Assembly: GCA_004151065.3 (NCBI GenBank)
Contig: NWUY0300018543.1
Span: forward strand, 4,379 to 15,509
Length of the DNA stretch: 11,131 bases
Direction of reading: 5' to 3'
Origin: Larix sibirica
Lineage: Eukaryota > Streptophyta > Pinopsida > Pinales > Pinaceae
Shown here: in pieces, positions 1 to 7,246 of the stretch
Numbering within the stretch: the first letter of the stretch is position 1
How the letters are laid out: the number at the start of each line of letters is the position of its first letter
Made by a program: the position numbers and the translations under genes
The notes under the pieces: model-generated
Told to the model about the DNA's origin: nothing
Seen by the model: the letters and a program-made list of their open reading frames with translations, nothing else
Databases searched by the model: none

Positions 1-59
1 TTATTATTTAGAGGAAATATAATTTAGGTATAATATAAGTCTTCCCACTTTTAAAATGC

Positions 60-250
60 TTTGTCCTCAAAGCATAATTATAGAAAAATGTTTCAATCTA
101 TATTTTTCATTCTCCCAAGTGGCCTCATATTCTAGAAGTTTCTTCCACGTGATAAGATACTCATTTACACTTCTTGTACAAAGGGCCTTGGTTCTGACTT
201 CTAAGATACCTTCAGGAATCAATATTAGCTTCCCTTCTTCATCCAAAATG
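60..250 (-). pseudogene. chromodomain at the end of gypsy pol, degenerate
   Basis: After the integrase C-terminus the minus strand shifts frame and reads LDEEGKLILIPEGILEVR, then NEYLITWKKLLEYEATWE (about 165-105). The spacing of Y-L-x-W-K and the following A-T-W-E is the core of a chromodomain as found at the end of chromovirus integrases (usual form EYLVKWK...ATWE). The aromatic residues of the first part are present. A stop lies just after the domain at about 75-73, and a second frame there reads EDKAF, similar to the short acidic tail usual in this family. The domain is readable but not connected in frame to the integrase part upstream. Confidence 0.8.
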
Positions 251-656
251 GGTAATTTTGTTTGTATGAGTTGTTGGACCCATTTTTTTCTTCAAACGTG
301 AAATGTGGAAAACATCATGTAACCTTCCCTTGTTAGGAATATTTAGGGCATAAGCTACTTGGCCTACTCTCCTTCTGATTCGGTAAGGACCATAAAACTT
401 GGGTGCAAATTTATGTTTATTGTAGTTTTTGAGTGTCTGAGTTGTGTTTGTACGGTTGGAGTCACACAAACACCCAATCCCCTACCTCAAATTTGCGATC
501 AATTCTCTTCATGTTGGCTTGTTGTTTGATTCAAATCCTTGCCATTTTGAGATGACTCTTAAGGATATGTAGGATTTCATAAAAAATAGCTAGGTAATTT
601 TTCACAGTAAGAGCCTTGAAACTAGTAACAACATATTTCTTTATTGGTGGAGGGGG
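240..656 (-). pseudogene. gypsy integrase C-terminal region, degenerate
   Basis: The minus strand first shows PPPPIKKYV and NYLAIFYEILHILK (about 655-545), the linker after the integrase catalytic core. A stop interrupts it near 531, and a second frame continues with QANMKRIDRKFEVGDWVFV (about 518-462), the conserved GDWV stretch of the integrase C-terminal domain. A TGA follows, then another frame shift, then KFAPKFYGPYRI and HDVFHISRLKK (about 415-265), the classic KL-PK-GP-I and DVFHVS-L motifs. The domain normally binds DNA during integration. At least one stop and two frame changes are needed to follow it, so no working protein is possible. Confidence 0.87.
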
Positions 657-659
657 GTA

Positions 660-1800
660 ATCATGTGCTTTCTTTTCCATACTTGTTAATGGTTCTCCCT
701 TTTCCACTTTCAAACCCTGAAGAGGAATTCGGCAGGGAGACTCGCTTTCACGCTTCCCCTTTATTCTCCTGGCATAAGGCCTTAGTCGAACCATAAAAGC
801 CATGGATTCCACCCAGGATCTCAAAGGCCTTTCATTCTATTCCCATGAAAATCCCCACATGCATCAACAATTTGTTGATGATACCATGCTTATGGGCCAC
901 TACTCAGTGAGAGAGGCCTGAGACATCAAAACGTCTCTCCACCTCTTCATGGAAGCCTCTGGAGCCTCCATTAACCAAGACAAATCCCAATTTTTTTCTT
1001 CAATACCCTTGTTGTTACTCAAAGGATCATATCTCACATCTTGGGCCTCTCTGGTAGCACCCTTCCATACAAATATCTACGGACTCCCCTTACAAACCGA
1101 ATGATTATATGATCTTCCCGAGAGGATCTTCTAGCTAATCTCTCTAAGAAACTACCTAGTTGTACTCTTCGACCTCTCAACCTTGCCAATCACCTTATCA
1201 TAGTTAACTCGGTTCTTCAATCTATTCCTTTATACCTCTTTTCGAATTTGGCAACACCAAAGTCCATTCTCAAGGATATCTACAACCTTCAAAGGAATTT
1301 ACTGTGGGGAGGCATTGAGGCTCATCACAAATAAGCTTTAGTAAGATGGGAAACTCTGTGCAAGCCTAAGCTAGAAAGAGGTTTGGGTTTGAGAGACCCA
1401 TTAGTCATGAGAAATGTGCTAGGACCAAAGACATGGTGGTGATGGATCACTCACCCATCAGAGCCTTGGGTAGTGTTATGGCACCAAAAATACGCTCCTC
1501 ATTTTGAAAAATAGAATCTCATTCAGTTTTCGGAAGAGGTAAAGGGATCATTAATATGGAAATTGGCATCTCAAAACAAATTCCTGATCTAGCAACACAG
1601 TTTATGGGAGATAAAAGATGGCCAATATGCATCCTTATGGGACAACTCATGGAAACAACTTCCCAACCTCATGCATTTACATCCTCTCCCTAACACTCTA
1701 CATCATCTCAGAAGTAATAGAATGGTTCAAGTTCACCATTACTGGATAAATGATGTGGCAAGTGGTCTCCATCTATAGATCCCGCCAAATCAATGGCCAA
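660..1800 (+). pseudogene. LINE reverse transcriptase, C-terminal part, broken
   Basis: From 660 the plus strand reads SILVNGSP (about 676-699), then RGIRQGDSLS (721-750), the conserved G-L-R-Q-G-D-P-L-S block of non-LTR reverse transcriptases. FVDDT at 871-885 is the catalytic F/Y-x-D-D box, with both aspartates present. Stops interrupt at 718, 775 and in EA*DIK near 918. At the T run at 991-997 the frame shifts, and the new frame carries the thumb region: ILGLSGSTLPYKYL, RPLNLANHLIIVNSVLQSI, then LCKPKLERGLGLRDP (about 1357-1400). Stops continue at about 1110, 1332, 1438, 1513, 1591 and 1777. The enzyme would copy LINE RNA at a nicked target; this copy cannot. Confidence 0.87.
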
Positions 1801-1829
1801 TAATTAACAACCAGGAAAGCACTTCTTTT

Positions 1830-2218
1830 TTTTCATTTGGGAGGAACTCTAGGATAGATGCATAAAAAAGTAGCAAGGAAAAGACATGTTTCGATGGGGG
1901 TATAAACCAAATGGACAATTCAGAGTCAAAGAAGGATACATCTTAGAGACCAATCAGAAAGACCTTCCTAGGGAACATGTTTGGAAAAGGATTTGGATTG
2001 GAAACCAATTGCCTAAGGTCGTGATTTTCCTATTGCTTATGGTCCATGGACGCATCTTAACTTGGGATAATTTACTCAAGAGAGTTTTTGTCAGGCCATC
2101 CCTTTGTCCTCTATGTAGAAACAAGATTGAGAAAATAGGCCACTTGTTGGATTCCTACCCCTTTTCCTCAAACCTGTGGGACAAAGGCATTGTGATTTTC
2201 AGAAGAATTAATAGATAA
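1830..2218 (+). pseudogene. zf-RVT zinc-binding region of the LINE
   Basis: The frame changes again around 1830-1850 and reads MFRWGYKPNGQFRVKEGY, then VWKRIWIGNQLPKVVIFLLL, ILTWDNLLKR, and CPLCRNKIEKIGHLL, ending in a stop at 2216. This is the zf-RVT region (Pfam zf-RVT) found downstream of reverse transcriptase in plant LINEs. Between 1886 and 2215 the frame is open for 110 codons, the longest coding-like stretch of the LINE. Upstream in the same frame two TAG stops (about 1852 and 1873) fall where glutamine would be expected. The Cys-x2-Cys and His are present, but the last expected cysteine (in HLL-x-x-C-P) is a tyrosine, so zinc binding would already be impaired. Confidence 0.85.
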
Positions 2219-2560
2219 AGAGGGAATCCAACCCAAAACATTACTAGATGGGACATTGATCCATTCAATAATTCCATCCTCAACACAATTTGGAGGCTTT
2301 TCCCAAGTCTTCTGGTTTGGTAAGTTTGGAAAGATTGAAACATAAGGATCTTTAGCGATCAAAGTTGAACCAATTAAGTGATATGGGCCATCATCAAGAT
2401 GCATATACATGAGACCCTCCAATTGACCCACTGGACAGAATAGGACTACCAGTTCAGTCCTCAAGAACACACCATAATGTAGGCCTCGAACTTTCTATCA
2501 TTCTGTTTGCAAAGAACCCTTCCAAGACCCCGACTCATATCTTCAACTTCATCTAGTTGG
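2219..2560 (+). pseudogene. LINE connecting region between zf-RVT and RNase H
   Basis: After a frame change, plus-strand translation gives NSILNTIWRLFPSLLVW, a stop, VWKD, a stop, and NIRIF, followed by VIWAIIKMHIHETLQ. The W-x-x-W-K-x-R-N-x-R-I-F pattern is the usual link between zf-RVT and RNase H in plant LINEs. The stop in VWKD*N is a TGA where arginine (CGA) would be expected. It is non-functional and serves mainly to show that the LINE is continuous across this interval. Confidence 0.7.
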
Positions 2561-3055
2561 ATCCTACCTCCTTTCGAATTTATAAAGCTCAACTTTGATA
2601 GGGTCTCCAAAGGCAATCCTGGGCTAGCATGACTGGGTGGAGTTTTAAGATATGACAAAGGAAAAATCATGAGTATCTACACATGATATATAGGGATGGA
2701 AAGTAATAATGCAGTTGAGATTGAAGGCCTTATTCAAGGTCTAAAAATTGCTAAGGCAATACGATATTCTAGACTGATGGTCGAGGGAAAATTTTAAATG
2801 ATAATATCAATGGTCATTCATCTTCAAAATGGAACCCTAGCTTGATAACTTTCCAACAGTTGACACCTCGAATGCAGAGTCCAACAGCTAGTAATGCTCC
2901 TCCCTCGGATAGAAGCCATCATAGCCAATCATGTTCGGAGGCAAGCCCATCAACTTGTTGATCACCTTGCAAATGAAGGAGTTCTCGATAAAGAAGCACT
3001 CTGGGATCAAAATTTTGAAGTGCTCAGAAAGGGTTATTTGAAAGAAAAATGTTAA
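2560..3055 (+). pseudogene. LINE RNase H domain, broken
   Basis: The translated plus strand reads FIKLNFDRVSKGNPGLA, a stop, LGGVLRYDKGKIMSIYT, a stop, then NNAVEIEGLIQGLKIAKA, VEGKF, and after several stops LECRVQQLVMLL, EAIIANHVRRQAHQLVDHLA, NEGVL. This is the reverse-transcriptase-linked RNase H of plant LINEs (Pfam RVT_3 type): N-F-D-G at the start, A-E-x-x-x-x-x-x-G-L in the middle, and H-V-x-R-x-A-N near the end. The first aspartate and the glutamate are present; in the third motif the usual V-E-G-D-S reads V-E-G-K-F, losing the catalytic aspartate. The last frame ends with TAA at 3053. The enzyme would remove RNA from the hybrid; this copy is dead. Confidence 0.84.
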
Positions 3056-4470
3056 GAAATCACTTCCAAGGACATAAACTACTTGGATGCAGGTGGACTC
3101 CAACTGGAAAGCACCATCCCCGATCTTGTATGAATATCTTCATCAAGACAGATGGTCGAGGCAAAGGGCTAGGTGTTAAGGGGTTAACAGGGGTGCGAAA
3201 GTTGAGGTATAGCATTCAAGGAAAGCACATGGGTTTGCAATGGATGAATATCATTTGAAGGTGGGAGCAAGACATAGGAGTTATGACTAATGCACGGAGA
3301 ACAACTCTACACATGTGAGGTCACGACCATTCATCCATGGTGGCACCTGAGAATTTAATGACAAGCCATTTCGTCATTCATATTGGGATATTTGGGTTCA
3401 TCCGTAGGGAATAAGAGGTAATGGAGACTAGATGGGAGGATGATGATTTCATCAATAATGACCGGATCGACGAGACTATGAGGGCATGCAAACCCAAAAC
3501 CGAGATATAAATGCCTCTATGGCTAGAAGAAGGAGTCATTGGCGCAGGGTAACATAGGATTCTCTCACGTTTTAGGGAAGAGAAGACTATGGGCTTGTAA
3601 TATTGTGTGGTTTGGATTTGGTGGAGATTCCTTGATAGTGCTTTTGTTCAGTATGGCTCCATAGAAAGAGCCAAAATTTGACATGGTCGAGGTGGAAGGC
3701 CGCAACCAACAATTGTTGAGGAAAACATGCGTCAATCCTTTGGGAATTTAATCCCCTACCACATCGAGCATACCATTGAATCCATGGAGGCTTTGTCTTT
3801 AGAGGAGCAGGAGTAGGACTGAGACTTGCAAGACGATATAAGTCCATATTGGATTATTAAGAACCTTCTGGCTCATGTCCTTATGGAAAGGGAATTCTTC
3901 TAGGTCGTGACTCCCATAACAATTAATCAGCTTCTGGATGACATGGAAAAAATGTAGAGGCAACTGAGTGAACTCACGGAGGTCACAAATACTCCGTTCC
4001 AGATGGAGGAAAAAGGAGTCTAGATCCCATGGGTCGACCACATCATGATCTCTTCAGATTAGCATCTATAGGAGCAAAGTTTGCAGATATTTGTTTTGCT
4101 TGCTATATGCTTGAAGTTAGTTTTTGGTTTGGAATGCTTTCTTGTTTTATCTAGAAAACTACTTTAATGATTTTGAGAATTTGGACAGTCTTATTATAGA
4201 CTTGGTTTCCCTCCACAAGGCAGGTTCCGGGACATTTTAATTTTGTTCCTTTGATGTTTTTAATTACTTTGGCAATCTTTAACACGGTTTCCTTGTCCAC
4301 GGCAGGTTCCGAGACGATCCAAAACAATTGTTAATGGCCTCTTAAGCTAAACTAAATTGTAATTGTTGGTTGTCCTGGTTTCCCAGGTGGTGGGCCAACT
4401 GTAGTGATTTTGTACCATATGTAATTTCTCTGTTAATAGAAGGTTTCTCATTTAGCTTACAAAGAAAAAC
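3056..4470 (+). other. LINE 3' region with a coding-like frame
   Basis: About 1.4 kb between the RNase H stop and the LINE 3' end. Most of it is closed in all frames, but 3691-4062 keeps one plus-strand frame for about 123 codons with only five stops, all TAG or TGA (3814, 3820, 3901, 3955, 4021). It reads for example PTIVEENMRQSFGNLIPYHI, IESMEALSLEEQE, WIIKNLLAHVLMEREFF and INQLLDDMEKM. I do not recognise a domain. It could be a C-terminal extension of ORF2, a 3' untranslated region, or another insert. The last 100 bases (GTGATTTTGTACCATATG, then CTGTTAATAGAAGG, then an A-rich end) look like a LINE tail. Confidence 0.5.
4204..4315 (+). repeat. 82-bp-spaced duplicated motif in the LINE 3' region
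   Basis: A motif of about 30 bases starting GGTTTCC and containing GGCAGGTTCCG-GAC occurs at 4204 and again at 4286. Both shared landmarks (GGTTTCC and CAGGTTCCG) are 82 bases apart, so it is a tandem arrangement with diverged filler. Its role is unknown; 3' repeats of this kind occur in some LINE tails. Confidence 0.6.
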
Positions 4471-4471
4471 A

Positions 4472-4919
4472 TTGACCACAAAGTGAACATGATGTGACAT
4501 TGGAGACCAATTGGTATGTGACCCAAATGATTCATTACAATGGTTTCAGTTGCTTGGTATTCTCCATTAATGATTGTATAAATTTTCTACTTGTGAGAAA
4601 GGACATGCTTTTGGCGCTCACAAGTTTGGGCTTTGCAATGACAGAGTGTGAATATAATGGATGCTTGAGAGCTTGGTCAATCTGTTTAATAACTAAATAT
4701 TTCATATATGTTGGTGTGGTATTTATGCTTGTTTTCAATTGAATTACAAAAGTATGTGGTTAGTTTTGTTGAGTGGCTTATTATTGTGGACTATTTATGC
4801 TTCTTTTACATTCAATTGTAGACTATGGTGGTTGTTTATTTAATATTGGAATTGATTTTTTTTATAGAAATTGCAAATAAATTATATTGTGTGTGTGATA
4901 TTGTATGGGTTGCATCAAG
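4472..4919 (+). repeat. LTR copy A, shortened
   Basis: The sequence from TTGACCACAAAG at 4472 matches LTR copies C (from 5421) and D (from 8453) over most of its length. Shared landmarks include TTGGAGACCAATTGG, CTTGGTATTCTCC, a TATAAATTTT TATA-like stretch (about 4577), GGACATGCTTTTG, and a GTGATATTG-CATCA end near 4916. It is about 450 bases, shorter than C by two deletions of 85 and 37 bases. It starts immediately at the LINE 3' end and ends at a primer-binding-like site, so it has the position of a 5' LTR. It shares with C a 72-bp internal duplication (TATTTATG at 4720 and 4792). Confidence 0.72.
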
Positions 4920-4934
4920 GGTTATTAGAGCAAG
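4920..4934 (+). other. degenerate primer-binding site, copy A
   Basis: GGTTATTAGAGCAAG follows the LTR A end (CATCAAG). Aligned to the initiator-Met-tRNA primer site (TGGTATCAGAGC) it has a few mismatches; aligned to the copy C site it has two. Its place directly after the LTR end supports the reading. Confidence 0.6.
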
Positions 4935-5240
4935 TAGAATAATGAGGGATTGGGACAATTGCAACAACAACAAAAAGAGTTGGGTAGAATTTGTATCATG
5001 AGAAGAGGAGGAATTCTATGAGACAATAGTTATAGTGAAAGAGGAGTGTAGATGACTCCATCAAGGGCATGACACTAAGTAAATTTATATGAATCAGTGA
5101 ATCAAGCACACCTCCAGTGGTAGGATTGGATAAATGTTGTAAGAGGAGATACAACTCCAATCTTAGAGACTATTGGATAGGTAAATAATAAGAATCATGA
5201 TACAAAATTTAAAATTAGAAAGAAATAAATAAATTAGGAA
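4935..5240 (+). other. leader region of copy A
   Basis: This stretch matches the leader of copy C (6002-6300): both contain ATGAGGGATT, ATGAGAAGAGGAG, AATTC-ATGAGAC, TAGTTATAGTGAAA, GAAGCACACC-like and TGTAAGAGGAGATACAA landmarks in the same order. It carries no open frame of note. Homology to C fades after about 5235, where GTCAATCGCT leads into repeat B. Confidence 0.7.
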
Positions 5241-5254
5241 GTCAATCGCTAACA

Positions 5255-5420
5255 TTGACCACAAAGAGAAAGTCATATCACTCTATTGTAATCATCGTGG
5301 CGCCTTCCACCTTAGTAAGGTGGATCAATAGAAAGCTCTTACAATGTCTAATGGAAGACAAATCACATTGGAGACCAATTGGTATGAGACCTAGGTGATT
5401 CGTTACATTATTTTTAATAG
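5255..5420 (+). repeat. 166-bp partial LTR copy B
   Basis: The first 166 bases of the LTR (TTGACCACAAAG through TTACATTATTTTTAATAG) are present here and immediately again at 5421-5586 as the start of copy C. Both have CACCTTCCACCTTAG-AAGGTGGAT-like cores, and TTGG of TTGGAGACC lies exactly 113 bases from the TTGACC start in B, C and D. It is therefore a tandem duplication of the LTR's first part. Confidence 0.8.
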
Positions 5421-5984
5421 TTGACCACAAAGAGAACGTGATGTCACACTATTGTACTCCTTGTGGCACCTTCCACCTTAGCAAGGTGGATGAGTGGGAA
5501 GTTGTCACAATGTCTAAAGGAAGACAAATTACATTGGAGACCAATTGGTATGGGACCTAGGTGGTCCATTACATTATTTTCAATCGCTTGGTATTCTCCA
5601 ACGATTGTATAAATTTTCTACTTGTGAGGAAGGACATGCTTTTGTCTCTCCCATGTTTGGGATTTGTAATGACATTGTGTGAATAGATTTAAATAGAATC
5701 CGAGGAACTAGCTTTGTGAATATAATGGAGGCTCGAGAGCTTAGCCAATCTATTTAATAAATAAATATTTCATATGTGTTGTTTTGGTATTTATGCTTGT
5801 TTTCAATTGAGTTGTAGAATTGTGTGGTTATTTTTGTTGAGTGGCTTATTATTGTGGAATATTGATGATTCTTTTCAATTCATTTGTAGACTATGGTGGT
5901 TGTTTATTTAATATTGGAATTGAATTTTTTTATAGCAACTATGGAGAGATTCCACTGTGTGTGATATTGTAGGGGGGTGCATCA
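5421..5984 (+). repeat. LTR copy C (5' LTR of the gag-bearing element)
   Basis: About 560 bases beginning TTGACCAC (TG start at 5422 if the usual TG-CA rule holds) and ending near TGCATCA at 5984, or possibly at 5971 after GTGATATTGTA. It carries the full set of landmarks shared with A and D, including a TATA-like TATAAATTTT at about 5607. A primer-binding site follows at 5987 and a gag remnant downstream, so it is placed as a 5' LTR. The exact ends are uncertain because copies A, C and D differ at the 3' border. Confidence 0.75.
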
Positions 5985-5986
5985 AG

Positions 5987-6001
5987 TGGTATTAGAGCAA
6001 G
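5987..6001 (+). other. primer-binding site for initiator-Met tRNA
   Basis: TGGTATTAGAGCAAG matches the common plant LTR-retrotransposon primer site TGGTATCAGAGC with one change (C to T). It lies 2 bases after the CATCA end of LTR C, the position expected for the minus-strand primer. Confidence 0.82.
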
Positions 6002-6431
6002 TAGTATCATGAGGGATTCGGCAATTCCAAAAAAAAGATGAGAGTTGGGTATAATTTTTACCATGAGAAGAGGAGAATTCCATGAGACGACAGTTATAGT
6101 GAAATAGGAGAAGTGTAGATGAATCCATAAAGGGTGTGATGCTAAGCAGAGTTATCTAAATCAGTGAGTGAAGCACACCTTTGGTGGTAGAATTGGGTAA
6201 ACATTGTAAGAGGAGATACAAATCCAATACTGGAGAGCATTGAGTAGAGATCACAAAGAATGAGGTACTAAAGAATATATAATGGCAAGAATGAAATAAA
6301 TTATAGCAATGCCCCAGAAGATTATGAGGAGGTTGGATGTCTTCTAATTGGACCAACAAATGGGAAGGACCACATCATAAGTGACATAGAAGAGTGATGC
6401 GTATGAAGAGGAGGGTCTGCGACATCACCAA
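6002..6431 (+). other. leader between primer site and gag
   Basis: The first 300 bases match the leader of copy A; the rest runs to the inferred gag start with no long open frame. It is typical untranslated leader of an LTR element, where packaging signals would lie, but no such signal can be recognised by eye. Confidence 0.55.
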
Positions 6432-6932
6432 ATGAAGATGGAATTTCTAGGGTTTTATGGAAATTCATACCTAGAAGAATAAATGAAGTGGATTGGAGAA
6501 ACACACCAATATTTTGAGTGCAATGAGATTAAAGACCCCCAAAGAATGAAAATTTCACATGGAAGATTAAGAATCCATGGATATAGTTGATGGTGGGACT
6601 TAAATAGGGACACAAAATGGAGAGGAAAAGACAATATTCAAAATTGGGAGAATATAGTAACCGAATTAAGACGTAAGTTTGTAACTTTTGAGTATACTTT
6701 GAAGATGTGTAGAAGATTAGAGAAGTTAAAGAATAATGAAAAATGTGTGAAGATTTTTTTTGAAGAATTTTGTAGCACGTCCATGAGAGATGATTTTGTA
6801 CGAGATAGTGAGGAAAAGTTCATGCAATTTGTGGATGGATTGAATTTGTTCACGAAAAGGAAGATAATTGCAAAGAAGATGGAATTATTACAAGAATATT
6901 ATCACTTGGCCTTGAGAATTGAGAAGGTGTAG
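6432..6932 (+). pseudogene. gypsy-type gag (Retrotrans_gag) remnant
   Basis: From ATG at 6432 one frame runs to TAG at 6930 (about 167 codons) with two internal stops: TAA at 6480 and TGA at 6588, both where tryptophan is expected. It reads MEFLGFYGNSYLEE, stop, MKWIGETHQYFE, IHGYS, stop, WWDLNRDTKWRGK, NWENIVTELRRKFV, LEKLKNNEKCVKIFFEEF, and KFMQFVDGLNLFTKRKI. The order of Y-L-E-W, W-W-D-L, W-x-x-L-V-x-x-L-R-x-K-F and the Q-F-V-x-G-L end is that of the plant gypsy capsid domain (Pfam Retrotrans_gag). Gag normally forms the particle that packages element RNA. The last 77 codons (from 6699) are open. No zinc knuckle follows in frame. Confidence 0.82.
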
Positions 6933-7027
6933 ATGAAGAGAAAGCATGAGAGCATGCAACGACATAAGAAAGAAAAATGAATTCTTTCAGTTGTGGTTGT
7001 GGAGGATTTGATTGTACTAGTGGGGTG

Positions 7028-7111
7028 CATGTGTTTGAGGAAACTAATGAATAAAGTGTGTGTGAAGTACATGTTGTTGAGGAAATTAATGAGCAAAGTG
7101 TGTGTGTGTGT
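7028..7111 (+). repeat. 42-bp tandem duplication, in frame
   Basis: The segment beginning CATGTGTTTGAGGAAACTAA (7028) is repeated with changes from CATGTTGTTGAGGAAATTAA (7070). The period is 42 bases, 14 codons, so the Cys-rich frame keeps phase: VHVFEETNE-SVCE and VHVVEEINEQSVC. A GT microsatellite (7099-7124, interrupted) lies at the end of the second unit. Confidence 0.75.
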
Positions 7112-7246
7112 AGGTGTGTGTGTGAAGTGCATATCACTAATAGCATGTCAAATGAGAGTGAAGAAACATGGATTTGCAATAGAAGGCTACAAGGAAGAGA
7201 CCAAGGTAAAGGTGTTTGTGTCACAAATTCAAGAAACACCAATATA

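Larger units (their letters stand above)
1..656 (-). mobile_element. 3' part of a Ty3/gypsy chromovirus pol region, truncated
   Basis: Reading the minus strand from about 656 down to 1 gives the end of a Ty3/gypsy polyprotein: the C-terminal part of integrase, then a chromodomain. The upstream integrase core, RNase H and reverse transcriptase are absent because the homology stops at about 656, where plus-strand LINE sequence begins. The 3' LTR would lie to the left of the window. The element is dead: there are several in-frame stops and frame changes within 650 bases. Chromodomain-bearing gypsy elements (chromoviruses) are abundant in plant genomes; the chromodomain is thought to guide integration into heterochromatin. 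Family assignment is by recognition of motifs, not a search. Confidence 0.88.
657..4470 (+). mobile_element. 5'-truncated L1-type plant LINE, decayed
   Basis: A plus-strand non-LTR retrotransposon remnant containing the second half of reverse transcriptase, a zf-RVT zinc-binding region, a connecting region and an RNase H, followed by about 1.4 kb of 3' sequence. ORF1, the endonuclease and the first part of reverse transcriptase are missing, as expected from the incomplete reverse transcription that typically truncates LINEs at the 5' end. The 3' end is placed at about 4470, where a short A-rich run (ACAAAGAAAAAC) meets the LTR-like sequence of copy A. I see no target-site duplication linking the two ends: the sequence left of 657 and right of 4470 does not match. 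Confidence 0.85.

Noticed and set aside
660-824. N-terminal half of the 97-codon minus-strand frame as part of integrase
   Set aside because: This half is the antisense of the LINE VNGSP and GIRQGD motifs; only the half below about 656 is integrase.
3587-4041. Minus-strand frames of about 80 codons in the LINE 3' region
   Set aside because: They are antisense to the coding-like plus-strand frame and show no recognisable domain.
4494-4742. 82-codon plus-strand frame with hydrophobic stretches as a small membrane protein
   Set aside because: It lies wholly inside LTR copy A and is not kept in copies C or D.
5255-5586. CRISPR-like or regulatory direct repeats
   Set aside because: The two 166-bp units have no regular spacers and match LTR sequence, so they are a duplication of an LTR part.
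5987-6001. tRNA gene piece
   Set aside because: Only the 3'-end complement of initiator-Met tRNA is present, next to an LTR end; this is a primer-binding site.
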